Virus record (IMG/VR): IMGVR_UViG_3300006802_000098 | Coordinates: 1-64,000 of that record | Length of the DNA: 64,000 nucleotides | From: a virus | Strand: one strand, 5' to 3' | Shown: positions 55,179 to 63,630 of the stretch, piece after piece | Position numbering within the stretch: the stretch's first letter is position 1 | Layout: each line of letters begins with the position of its first letter | Notes under the pieces: model-generated | What the model was told of the DNA's origin: nothing | Databases searched by the model: none | What the model saw: only the letters and a program-made list of their open reading frames with translations | Translations under genes and position numbers: made by a program

Positions 55179-56517
55179 ATGTACTCCAAAACTCAGTCAT
55201 CTCCGGAAACGTTTCTAAAAAGTTAGTATTTCTTCGGCGATCATGTTCTCTAAAGAAACGATAAAAGTCTGCACGTTTACGCTCTATATCGTCAGTGCCG
55301 GCTTTCATCCAAGCTAAATCTCTTTTCATTTTTAAAACTTCATAGTCCTTGAATCCATGACTATTATGAAGATTTTCTTCCATAAACTCAATACAGTCTG
55401 TTAAACATACCTCATATGCTGGCGGTAATATCTGCATGCTTTGCCAATCAGGCGTGTATAATAACGGAGTATCAAACCATACACGCTGATAAGTTTTTGT
55501 ATATGTTTTGCGTAGGTAAAGTATATGTTCAAGTAATCGCTTTAACCCAATAATGTTTAAATTGCTCATTGTTATTATAAAAGTAAGACTTGAACGTTCT
55601 GGAACTTCATTTATAAAACGTTCAACTCTATTTATAGCAACATCAAAGTCCAGACCATGACGTATATATTCTGCTTGTGCTCCCCAGGTATCTAGACTAA
55701 CAAACTGCATAAAATGTTCTACTGTGCCTGGAAGTTTAGTAATGCGTTTTACATAGTCCAAATATTTTTCAAATAATTGCTGTTCAACACTAAAATTACT
55801 AGTAACATTCAGGTGTAGGTCTGGCTTGGGATTTTCTAACACATAATCAAATACACGAAAGGTATTGGGATCCATTAATGGCTCACCACCTGTCATACGA
55901 AAGTGTTTTAGGTCTTTATATAAATCAGGCCACCAACGCCAAAATGCTTTGCGATATGGATTAGCTTCTCTTTTAGGTATTGGTTTACGATCACCTGTAA
56001 AGTATTCAGGATCATTATGTGGCTTCTGTGTAGGATATGCTCCGTGGTCACGGGATTCACGTTCCCAGGTTGAACTAAACTGTGGACTACAATAACTACA
56101 TTTCAAGTTACAACTATGACTAAAATTTACTTCAACATAACTTGGGTTAACGTCTGCTTCAGGGTTGGCCACAATGTCGTCAAATGCTTCCATAGCCCAG
56201 GGTTCACCACTGCGATAATGACGATCACTGAGGTCACCGTTTTTCTCAATGTTCCAGCAGTAGTTACATTCAGTGCACTTAACACCCGCCATCATTTCAG
56301 CACGGCGCTCTTTCTTATGTGCAGTATTATGTAGGGCACTTGGATTTTCTGCAAGCGGCTCAGTAGGAATACGATGCAGTGGAGGATGATAGCAACTATT
56401 GGTATGCCCTGTTGTTAGATGTAGGCTTACCTGCTTCCATTTAGCCAAACAGAAACTGCCACTAACACCTGCTAGTTTTGCTTTTGCAATTTGTGCATCA
56501 CTAAGGTATTCACTCAT
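55156..56517 (-). CDS. N-terminal-twitch radical SAM protein, CHHP subtype
   Basis: A 453-residue protein: FCLAKWKQVSLHLTTGHTNS then CYHPPLHRIPTEPL near residues 25-50, CTECNYCWNIEKNGDLSDR near 85, SAM site CNLKCSYCS near 139, FRMTGGEPLMDPN near 212. It parallels the gene at 50646-52052 throughout. Overlaps the upstream P-loop gene by eight bases and the B12-type gene by 23. The substrate is unknown. Confidence 0.87.
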   Translation of the reverse strand: MSEYLSDAQIAKAKLAGVSGSFCLAKWKQVSLHLTTGHTNSCYHPPLHRIPTEPLAENPSALHNTAHKKERRAEMMAGVKCTECNYCWNIEKNGDLSDRHYRSGEPWAMEAFDDIVANPEADVNPSYVEVNFSHSCNLKCSYCSPQFSSTWERESRDHGAYPTQKPHNDPEYFTGDRKPIPKREANPYRKAFWRWWPDLYKDLKHFRMTGGEPLMDPNTFRVFDYVLENPKPDLHLNVTSNFSVEQQLFEKYLDYVKRITKLPGTVEHFMQFVSLDTWGAQAEYIRHGLDFDVAINRVERFINEVPERSSLTFIITMSNLNIIGLKRLLEHILYLRKTYTKTYQRVWFDTPLLYTPDWQSMQILPPAYEVCLTDCIEFMEENLHNSHGFKDYEVLKMKRDLAWMKAGTDDIERKRADFYRFFREHDRRRNTNFLETFPEMTEFWSTCEYNANR

Positions 56518-57091
56518 TTTCTAACAAATTCAATCTAAAACTTTCCGCAATAATATCTTCGTCTTTTCCGGCTACAATGTCTGTAACAGGTGCAAAAGGT
56601 CCCCACTCTTTAAAAATTAAGAGTGCCTGTTCAAAATTCTTATTTGTATGACTATATAATTCATCTCTAATAATTTTAGAAAACTTACAAGTATCATTAT
56701 CGATATCTATTAGAACGTCACACTGCTTGTCGGGTATATTATCTTCATAATACCTAACATTACCAACTATAGTATCAAACGCAGATTCAACTGTGTTTCC
56801 TGTCTCATTTTTCCAAAAGACATCATAAAATCTGTGCAAGGATTGATAAAAGTCCTGGGTCCATAATTTGTGGATTTCAAATTTTGGAAAATGCTTTCTT
56901 AAAGTAGTAATAGTTAAGTTATGACATGTATATATTTTTCCAAATTCTACATTAGTATTTTCATCTAGATGTTTACTAAGGCCATAATTATGAGTTTCAT
57001 AATTTTGTTTATGCCCAGTATAATCTAAATCTTGTAGCATTAGCCTATATCTATTAGTACCCACTCCTGGGTATCCACAAATTATAATCAC
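56510..57091 (-). CDS. P-loop protein, sulfotransferase/kinase-like
   Basis: A 193-residue protein starting MIIICGYPGVGTNRYRLML, where GYPGVGTN stands at the position of the Walker A/PAPS-binding loop but the usual Lys is replaced by Thr-Asn. The rest has the helical composition of small kinases or sulfotransferases without diagnostic motifs. The neighbours suggest it modifies the same target as the cluster. Call is tentative. Confidence 0.5.
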   Translation of the reverse strand: MIIICGYPGVGTNRYRLMLQDLDYTGHKQNYETHNYGLSKHLDENTNVEFGKIYTCHNLTITTLRKHFPKFEIHKLWTQDFYQSLHRFYDVFWKNETGNTVESAFDTIVGNVRYYEDNIPDKQCDVLIDIDNDTCKFSKIIRDELYSHTNKNFEQALLIFKEWGPFAPVTDIVAGKDEDIIAESFRLNLLENE

Positions 57092-58005
57092 CAGCCTTCT
57101 GCCTTTCTTATTACTTCTAATTCTGTAGTCATAGGATCGTATGCATGATAGGTCTGACTGTAATAGTGTTTGAAAAACTTACTTTCGTCTACCGAGTAAT
57201 CAACAATGGGTAATTCAAGTATGCGTCTTAATTTTGCTCCATATTCATAGAAGTTTGAGTCCAACCATTCCTGTTCCTGGTCCCACAAACGATCCAGTGC
57301 CCTAAAGTCTCTAACTTCATGCCAGTCCCAGTCTGTGAGCATAAGCATATAAGTGCCTTGACGAGCACCATACATTGCCTCAAAGCCATGTTCAGCATCT
57401 AAGCCAACACTTTGCCAGATACACAGTTTGTCAAAGTTCTTAGCATGCACCTGTTGCTTGAATTCTTCCAGTGTAGGCTTGCGTCCTTTATTAAGACACA
57501 TCTTAACCCCTTCTCTGAAACCAGCACGCCAGGCATGTTTAGCATCCCCGTTGGGGTAGGTAGTGCTGTACACATTATTCATTGCTAGGTATTTTTGATC
57601 AAAACAAAACTCAACCACAGTTTCGTCGGTACCATCAGTTTCTTCGTGCGTTTTCATGTCGTTAATAAATTCACGTGTCCAACAACTTAAACCACCATTA
57701 CCATACATAAGTCCGTTTACTGCATTGCGTGCTTTCCAACGAAATACACAATCCTCATACTCTGGTTTAATATCTAACTGTAGATCAAAAAAGTTACTGT
57801 CTGGAATATTATCGCCGTCAATTAGAATAAAACGTTCAGTGTCGCTGGCCGCGGCGGCGGCTTTGTGTGCTGCATCACTACCTTCAACACCATCCACACG
57901 TTTAGCCCAAGGAACCATATTTTGAATATTTACCCAAAACTCTTCCTTTTGTGGTTCATCATAGGTCAAAAAAATCGTGTCTAAATCCGCTATGTCAACC
58001 AGCAT
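57088..58005 (-). CDS. GT-A-like glycosyltransferase
   Basis: The start is set at ATG 58005, just before the upstream stop; a longer frame to 58059 overlaps the oxygenase by 65 bases. The protein (305 residues) has TERFILIDGDNIPDSNFFDL near residue 60: DGDN is a DxD-type sugar-nucleotide/metal site. RWKARNAVNGLMYGNGG near 95 is shared with the gene at 40415. This suggests a phage glycosyltransferase acting on sugars in the cluster. Confidence 0.65.
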   Translation of the reverse strand: MLVDIADLDTIFLTYDEPQKEEFWVNIQNMVPWAKRVDGVEGSDAAHKAAAAASDTERFILIDGDNIPDSNFFDLQLDIKPEYEDCVFRWKARNAVNGLMYGNGGLSCWTREFINDMKTHEETDGTDETVVEFCFDQKYLAMNNVYSTTYPNGDAKHAWRAGFREGVKMCLNKGRKPTLEEFKQQVHAKNFDKLCIWQSVGLDAEHGFEAMYGARQGTYMLMLTDWDWHEVRDFRALDRLWDQEQEWLDSNFYEYGAKLRRILELPIVDYSVDESKFFKHYYSQTYHAYDPMTTELEVIRKAEGW

Positions 58006-58807
58006 CTTCCATTTCCCTGAGTAGTTTGCGTCGTTCTGCTCTAAGTTCTGCTTTGTCAAAATCTGACAAATGTAAGTCGTTGTTTAAATTTACAACTTCG
58101 CAGTTATAACTAAAACTCCAGCGTTCACCTTTGCTGCGGAAAGGACCAACACTGTGATTAAGCCAGGCTGGAAAACAATATAAGTCACCAACCCTGGGTT
58201 TAACCTTAAATTGTGCTAAACTCATGCCTGTACTTCTGCCATCCCAGAAGTTTATAAGCCCAGCACTGGGATCATGATCCTCTAATAACCATTCACGTTC
58301 AATATCGTCTGGCAATTTAAAGTATCCAACACCGCTAACAGTGCCAGTATGGGTGTGGGGAGGATTGAAGTCACCCGCTACACTAATATTTCCCCAAACT
58401 TGCTGAATGTTAACAGTAATATTCATGTTTTGTAATTGTCTGTCTACGAGTTCTACATGCTTGGGAGTTAATATGCCTTTCTTAAAACGCCACTCTACTA
58501 GTATACTACTAGCATAAAGTTGACTTGCGATATCTGCTAAACAGTTTGTTAGTAGCGGTGTTTTGTCTCCTAGTGTAGTTTCTTGAATTTTAAACTCACG
58601 ACGCATGTTACCAGCAAGAGCATAACTGTTATCGTCTTCCTCACTTATGTCCGATGAATCGCTGTATTTCTGGAATACTTGTTGCATTTCAGTCACTAGA
58701 TCATCCTCCATTGTAGTTTTAACAATGTTACAACTAAACGGCCTAATCACTTCATATTTTTCGTCTACAGTTACCCCAAGTCTATCTTGAACTTCATTCA
58801 ACATCAT
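57995..58807 (-). CDS. 2-oxoglutarate/Fe(II) oxygenase
   Basis: A 270-residue protein with ATG at 58807 after an AAGGAA site. FNPPHTHTGTVSGVGYFKL near residue 152 has the HxH/HxD-type ligand, and PRVGDLYCFPAWLNHSVGPF then GERWSFSYN near 215-240 give the distal His and the 2-oxoglutarate-binding Arg. It belongs to the group of phage 2OG oxygenases related to prolyl hydroxylases. Possible targets are a virion protein or host factor. Confidence 0.8.
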   Translation of the reverse strand: MMLNEVQDRLGVTVDEKYEVIRPFSCNIVKTTMEDDLVTEMQQVFQKYSDSSDISEEDDNSYALAGNMRREFKIQETTLGDKTPLLTNCLADIASQLYASSILVEWRFKKGILTPKHVELVDRQLQNMNITVNIQQVWGNISVAGDFNPPHTHTGTVSGVGYFKLPDDIEREWLLEDHDPSAGLINFWDGRSTGMSLAQFKVKPRVGDLYCFPAWLNHSVGPFRSKGERWSFSYNCEVVNLNNDLHLSDFDKAELRAERRKLLREMEDAG

Positions 58808-59138
58808 CAAGTTCCTTTATACAAAAAAACGGATTATTCTCCAGTGTTTGTGCTGGTGTCTTTTTCCAGTATATATTTTGTGCAGTTTCAATTTTAGCCA
58901 GTTTTCCATCTATAATTCTATGATTAACACTACTAGCATGAAAACTTTTATCAATAATTATATAAGGTTCTGTCCATATAGTATCCACAGTAACAGTGTC
59001 AGCGCGGCTTGTATCAAACTCCCCAGTGTCTTCATTATACGGCAATCTACGCTCTAGAGCAATTTTTGTTTTATTAAATGCTGCTAATGCCCTAGTTAGT
59101 TCACCAAATTCATCGTTATAGTCCCAGTCTTCGCTCAT
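58794..59138 (-). CDS. Hypothetical protein, 114 residues
   Basis: ATG 59138 is favoured over a TTG at 59147. The product begins MSEDWDYNDEFGELTRALAA and has a beta-rich middle. No family recognised. It shares 14 bases with the next gene and 23 with the previous one. Confidence 0.6.
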   Translation of the reverse strand: MSEDWDYNDEFGELTRALAAFNKTKIALERRLPYNEDTGEFDTSRADTVTVDTIWTEPYIIIDKSFHASSVNHRIIDGKLAKIETAQNIYWKKTPAQTLENNPFFCIKELDDVE

Positions 59139-59967
59139 ATCTTTCAATTAAATCCTCTGTACAAAAATCTTTTTGGTAATAGTGAAATGGATAATGCTGG
59201 GCAAATCCACCTAATATTAGATCCATGTCCTTGGTAAGTGTCCAGGGCACAGCATTTCTCCAATCCATGTTAGGATGCCAACCATTAACTGCCCCCTTCA
59301 TGTGCGTAAAGGTTGGATAACCTATTTTGGTGGTAAATCCAATATTACTGTTACAGAACTTGCTGATGGTGCTGGCAATACTAAAGATAACATCAGTATC
59401 AGGTACACTGTAAACATTACCGGCAAGAACACTATTTCCAAGGTTATTATAGTTTTCAACAATCCTCTTTGACAGTTTAAAAAACTCCACACTAGGCCTG
59501 GATAAACGAAAATACATAAAACCATTATAAATATTGCCCAAGCAATTAACATCAAAAAACCTCCTGTATGCTCTAGTATAACTGGGTCTGCCCTGATAAT
59601 CTCTTACTGTATTAGTAAACACAACATTCTGATTTCTGCATCCGTGCCACCAGTGATCTAGGTTGCGAGGAATTAGCATGTCACTTTCAATTTTGAAAGT
59701 TTCTTTGAATGGCGTAAGATCCAGTGCTTGACATTCTAGAGCATAGGGATTACTAGACTTTGGCACCACCCTTATATAATCAAATACACCACGCTGCCTG
59801 TCTGTTAAAGTTTCTGCTGATTCTTCATCAACTACTACAGCAAACTTATTTATAGAGCAGGTTAACTTAATACTAAGAGCGAGCAAGTATGCTTGATTAA
59901 CATAGTTAACAGTGTCTGAGTTTTGTGCAAAAGTTAGCCAACCCTGCGCTTCATCTTTGGCTAGCAT
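59116..59967 (-). CDS. Glycosyltransferase-like protein (nucleotide-sugar fold)
   Basis: A 283-residue protein. KIESDMLIPRN near residue 94 resembles the DxD-type metal site (SDM in place of DAD) of GT-A enzymes such as GT8; the N-terminal YVNQAYLLALSIKLTCSI fits their first strand and helix. DTDVIFS near 195 and a conserved HMKGAVNGW and HYPFHYY follow. Both this gene and the next are probably paired glycosyltransferases. Confidence 0.6.
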   Translation of the reverse strand: MLAKDEAQGWLTFAQNSDTVNYVNQAYLLALSIKLTCSINKFAVVVDEESAETLTDRQRGVFDYIRVVPKSSNPYALECQALDLTPFKETFKIESDMLIPRNLDHWWHGCRNQNVVFTNTVRDYQGRPSYTRAYRRFFDVNCLGNIYNGFMYFRLSRPSVEFFKLSKRIVENYNNLGNSVLAGNVYSVPDTDVIFSIASTISKFCNSNIGFTTKIGYPTFTHMKGAVNGWHPNMDWRNAVPWTLTKDMDLILGGFAQHYPFHYYQKDFCTEDLIERYERRLGL

Positions 59968-60736
59968 ATTGATCTAGTGCTCCATATATTTCTGGATTCT
60001 GTAAACATTTTTTATTCATACAGTGTAGGTTTACACCCTGTATTTTTACAGCATTGTACTTGTCACCGTATCTATAACGTATCAGCAACTTGTCGCCTTC
60101 TACTTTATATATGCTATCTTCGGTGCTTAAACTTGCTAGCGGATGATTAAAGTATGTGCCACTGCTATAACCATTCATAAGTTGATGTGCTACAGTTAAA
60201 CTAAAATCATTGCGATATTTTCCCGCCTTAAAACCGTATAGTTTAGCATAGTAACGCCAATTTGCTTGTATGTTTTTCATGGTTTCAAATATGCGATGTG
60301 CTAGTTCACATTTACGAAAATAGACTACTGTAGCCCAGAGCATGGGCAATCCAGATCTGGTCATTACGTAGTCATTTTTAAAACTATTAGTTTGTGTTAC
60401 GTCCCACACACTATTATAACAGAGAAATTCGTGGTTGCTGGAAAAGTATTGTTTTAAATTATCATTAAATGTAAGATAGTCTACATCTATTAAAAGTGTT
60501 TCGTCGTAGGGAGATAGATCAAAAGCCAGTGTTCTATCACTGTTATACCAGGGCACCGTAACTATCTCGTTGTTATGCCAACGGAATGCTCTAGTATTGC
60601 CTGGCCGTGCTTCACCTACATGTATATGCGTTTCAATGTCTAAATGTTTTTCTACAAGTTTGGCAGCTAGTTTAGCAAACCCTATGTAGTCTATTGTTTC
60701 ATGTGGTGTAGCAAGTAGTAGTGCACCCTTGCTCAT
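59951..60736 (-). CDS. Glycosyltransferase-like protein (GT-A fold)
   Basis: A 261-residue protein. YDETLLIDVDYLTFNDN near residue 80 gives a clear DxD-type motif (DVD). The start GALLLATPHETIDYIGFA is typical of a first GT-A beta-alpha unit. KIQGVNLHCMNKK near 240 is in the position of the distal His metal ligand seen in GT8-like enzymes. It overlaps the neighbours by four and 17 bases. Confidence 0.65.
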   Translation of the reverse strand: MSKGALLLATPHETIDYIGFAKLAAKLVEKHLDIETHIHVGEARPGNTRAFRWHNNEIVTVPWYNSDRTLAFDLSPYDETLLIDVDYLTFNDNLKQYFSSNHEFLCYNSVWDVTQTNSFKNDYVMTRSGLPMLWATVVYFRKCELAHRIFETMKNIQANWRYYAKLYGFKAGKYRNDFSLTVAHQLMNGYSSGTYFNHPLASLSTEDSIYKVEGDKLLIRYRYGDKYNAVKIQGVNLHCMNKKCLQNPEIYGALDQYASQR

Positions 60737-61059
60737 AATTGTTCTACACGTCTAACCTTTTTTAATTCTTCGTGCTGATTGTGCCAATCATTCATTACTT
60801 CGTACCAGCGTTGTCTACAGTGTACTAACATGTCACAAGCATCGGCAATCTTTACTGGATTATCATAGTCGTCTACAAGATATAGCAGTTCATCTGCTGG
60901 CCATGTTGCTAGTAGTGCCATTAGTTCTACAGTGATACGAAACTGACCACCATTATATGTGATAGTTAAGCGTTGTTCCTGTTGTTCTTTAAGTGTGAGT
61001 CGCTGACGATTATGATCTAATCGTTGGCGGGCAAATTCTTCAAATGTTTCCTGAGTCAT
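60733..61059 (-). CDS. Hypothetical protein, possibly leaderless
   Basis: Two ATGs, at 61065 and 61059, can start this 108-110-residue protein (MTQETFEEFARQRLDHNRQR...). The predicted transcription start of the promoter directly upstream falls at 61059, the A of the second ATG, so a leaderless message is possible. The protein is charged and helical, with a hydrophobic middle (ITVELMALLATWPADELLY). No family recognised. Confidence 0.65.
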   Translation of the reverse strand: MTQETFEEFARQRLDHNRQRLTLKEQQEQRLTITYNGGQFRITVELMALLATWPADELLYLVDDYDNPVKIADACDMLVHCRQRWYEVMNDWHNQHEELKKVRRVEQL

Positions 61060-61065
61060 ACACAT

Positions 61066-61094
61066 AGTATAACAGGGGCTTTCGCCCCTGTCAA
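61066..61094 (-). promoter_or_regulatory. Sigma70-type promoter driving the minus-strand cluster
   Basis: Read on the minus strand: TTGACA (61094-61089), a 17-bp spacer and TATACT (61071-61066). The spacer is the inverted repeat below. It is placed to transcribe the glycosyltransferase/oxygenase/radical SAM block down to about 41.6 kb. Confidence 0.75.
61072..61091. repeat. Perfect inverted repeat filling a promoter spacer
   Basis: ACAGGGGC and GCCCCTGT form an 8-bp stem with a four-base loop. Read on the plus strand, the hairpin is followed by CAACTTTTT, which resembles a terminator; read on the minus strand it lies between the -35 and -10 boxes. It could be an operator or a two-way element. 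Confidence 0.85.
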
Positions 61095-61135
61095 CTTTTT
61101 ACCATAAACTTTAATATAATTGGCCCTATTTAAGA

Positions 61136-62125
61136 TTAAGACTCTGAATTTGTTACAGTTGCCCAGGTTAGTGTACCCCAGGTTGCTGAAATAAACGTTG
61201 TTGCTGGTGGTGTTGCTGCAAATACGTCAGCTTTATCTCCATCAACTTGGTCAAGAACGTTATAAATGTTTTTTGCATAACTGGTTTGATCAGTTTCAGC
61301 ATCGCTCCATGTACATTTTAGATGAACAACGGCGCCGTTGTTACCCCTACCATCAGCATGAGCTGTGTCAACTTTGGCTTCTAACTGCCAGAAGTTTGTT
61401 GTGTAAGGAGCAGTATCAGAGAATTGCTTGTAAAGCTCTGTATAAGCTGTTGTTAGATCATAATAACCAGTGTTATTAGCAATGGTTGGTGTTCCACTTC
61501 CGCCGTTCTTTTCTGTGGTTGTAGCACGTAGTCTGACACTTCCAATTAGTGTATTTACAGTGTCTTCCCATTCATTGTACTTATCATCAGTAAAGAAAGG
61601 TGCTGGGGATGGGCCACCAACAGACGTAGTACCGCCTGAAAGACTGGGGTTAACATCAATGTAACCGCCGGCATTAAAGAAGTAACGAGCTTCGTCACCA
61701 CCATCAAATGTTAGTGTTGCTTCGTGTACAATAGTTGATGAAAATGTGCCAGAGCTTGTTAATGTCAAGTCTGTGCTAGCACCAGTACTAGCGTTAACAC
61801 TACCACCAGCTACGCTTGTGTCAAGTGTACCAATGTCCGTTGCGAGAGCAGTAATAGCTGTAATAAGATCACTGGTTGATGGGTTAGTGACACTATCAAC
61901 TGTAATGTTACCATCATCTACTGTATGATCGCTGATGCTTTTGATTCTTGTTAGTAGGGTAGCCCACTGTGTAGCTGTAATTGTGTTGCCGTCAGCTACT
62001 GTGCTGATTGTGGTTGTTTGTCCCCAGCCTCTAATTCCAGTGCTCTGACCCCATAATGCATTGACACTAGTTACAAATCCATTGTAGTGAGTGTCTAGAA
62101 TTGTATCACCTGTTTGATATGCCAT
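61136..62125 (-). CDS. Putative tail-fibre or other virion protein
   Basis: A 329-residue protein, rich in Thr, Ser, Gly, Ala and Asn, with short repeated beta-strand patterns (SDLITAITALATDIGT, SVNASTGASTDLTLTSSG). It starts MAYQTGDTILDTHYNGFV, like short fibre/baseplate-associated proteins that share the MAY start with the next gene. A C-terminal globular part is Trp/Tyr-rich. Virion role inferred from composition and neighbours. Confidence 0.65.
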   Translation of the reverse strand: MAYQTGDTILDTHYNGFVTSVNALWGQSTGIRGWGQTTTISTVADGNTITATQWATLLTRIKSISDHTVDDGNITVDSVTNPSTSDLITAITALATDIGTLDTSVAGGSVNASTGASTDLTLTSSGTFSSTIVHEATLTFDGGDEARYFFNAGGYIDVNPSLSGGTTSVGGPSPAPFFTDDKYNEWEDTVNTLIGSVRLRATTTEKNGGSGTPTIANNTGYYDLTTAYTELYKQFSDTAPYTTNFWQLEAKVDTAHADGRGNNGAVVHLKCTWSDAETDQTSYAKNIYNVLDQVDGDKADVFAATPPATTFISATWGTLTWATVTNSES

Positions 62126-62137
62126 ATTATATAATCC

Positions 62138-63574
62138 TTAATTTATGGTAACAAAGGCTTCTACTGTGCCTTCTTGTTCTGTTGATTTAGATTCAATAGC
62201 ACGTCCAATTACATTAAATGCTGTTGCTTCGCCTGGTTGTGCTGCTCTTGCTAGACCATTGCCTGCGCTAACAAGTCTATCACCTTTATTTACAGTACCT
62301 AGTACTCTAACAGGTACACGACCGGTTACAGCAACTGGTAGACCATCTTCTAGTCCAGCGTTCATTAGGTAAGCTGGCTTCTCAGAGATAACACCAAATA
62401 CCTGCTCGCTGGCTTCTTCGTTTACACGAGTAATTTCTTCCGCACCACCTAGTGCAACAACTGTGCCTGGTGCATACTGTGAGTCTGCTGAGAAATTTTC
62501 TGCAACGTCAGCGTATTGTGCTGCGGTACTAGTTCCATTAAATGTTGTAGCAAATACTGTAGAAATTCTAGAACCACTGCTACCAAAATTAACAGTGCCA
62601 CTTACGAGAATATTACCTGTCATTGTGCCACCGGAGGTAAGTAGAGAACCTGCTCCGCTTACTTGACTATCAACGTATGCTTTTGTAGCTGCGTCTGCAC
62701 TGGCAGTTGGTGTTGCTAGACTAGTAATCTTTTTACTACTAACATCAACAGTGCCGTTTCCATTTGGAGCAAGAATAATGCTGCCGTTTGTGTTTGTGTT
62801 TGTAAACACTGGGTTGCTACTACCGTTAACAGTAATAGTTAAGTCACTGTCTACACCAACAACTAAACCAGTATCATTAAGAACACTTAGTACACCACTG
62901 GTGCTATCGTTTGCATTGCTGCGTAGATAGTTTGCTGCGGCAACGCCACCAAGCGCATCTGCATCAGTTGCTGTGCCTTGTAGCTTGGCACCTGTAACTG
63001 TTGAACTAAGTTGAATACCGGGTTTAATAGTTGTAAATCCGCTTAAGGCTGCTTGTGGAGTAAATTCTGTGTCTTTACTGACTGTACCAACTACAGTATT
63101 GCTTACATATAGTTTTACAACTACGTGATCAGCACTAGCGTTGTCAGTTACAACTTCAACAATGGCCCCTGAAGTTCCTGAACCGCTGGTAAATGCTGGA
63201 CCAATTGTGGTAAAGCTACTACCATTGTAAACTTTTAACTGACCATTTGTAGTATCCCACCACAAATCCCCAGTTACACTGTTACTTGGAGCACTTGCAC
63301 TTGCTGTGCTTGAACTAACAGTTTTAAATGCGGTGCCTGTATAAACTTTGAGCAGACTGTTTGTAGTATCCCACCACATTTGGCCTGCTAGAGGTGAACT
63401 GGGTGCGCTACTATTTGCAAAATTCTCTAGCAGTTTTACGTAGTTTTCATTAAGAAACTCGCCGTAACCTGCGTAGTTTTTACCAATTAGTACTAAATCT
63501 GTTGTTGTGTTAATTGTTCCGTCTGAAACAGTTGCTAGAACAGATCCGTTGGTTTTGTTGACCGTATATGCCAT
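62138..63574 (-). CDS. Tail-fibre protein with G2-peptidase-like C-terminus
   Basis: A 478-residue protein. The N-terminal 100 residues have two copies of a repeated motif (PLAGQMWWDTTNSLLKVYTG and a second with DLWWDTTNGQLKVYNG), common in T4-type aquatic phage fibres. The middle is repetitive and Thr/Ser/Asn-rich. The last 120 residues have YADVAENFSADSQYAPGTVV, then VFGVISEKPAYLMN and VPVRVLGTVNKGDRLV, matching the peptidase G2/intramolecular-chaperone-like domain of phage fibres. The first structural gene of the minus-strand late region in this window. Confidence 0.8.
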   Translation of the reverse strand: MAYTVNKTNGSVLATVSDGTINTTTDLVLIGKNYAGYGEFLNENYVKLLENFANSSAPSSPLAGQMWWDTTNSLLKVYTGTAFKTVSSSTASASAPSNSVTGDLWWDTTNGQLKVYNGSSFTTIGPAFTSGSGTSGAIVEVVTDNASADHVVVKLYVSNTVVGTVSKDTEFTPQAALSGFTTIKPGIQLSSTVTGAKLQGTATDADALGGVAAANYLRSNANDSTSGVLSVLNDTGLVVGVDSDLTITVNGSSNPVFTNTNTNGSIILAPNGNGTVDVSSKKITSLATPTASADAATKAYVDSQVSGAGSLLTSGGTMTGNILVSGTVNFGSSGSRISTVFATTFNGTSTAAQYADVAENFSADSQYAPGTVVALGGAEEITRVNEEASEQVFGVISEKPAYLMNAGLEDGLPVAVTGRVPVRVLGTVNKGDRLVSAGNGLARAAQPGEATAFNVIGRAIESKSTEQEGTVEAFVTIN

Positions 63575-63601
63575 TGTTTTAATTCTCCACGAACTTAAAT
63601 T

Positions 63602-63609
63602 TATTTATC
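63602..63609 (-). promoter_or_regulatory. Possible late-type promoter box GATAAATA
   Basis: On the minus strand GATAAATA lies 28 bases before the fibre ATG at 63574, with GGAG as the ribosome-binding site between. It suits a late structural gene. One base from the T4 late consensus. Confidence 0.5.
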
Positions 63610-63630
63610 ATGTTTTATAAACTAACAATA

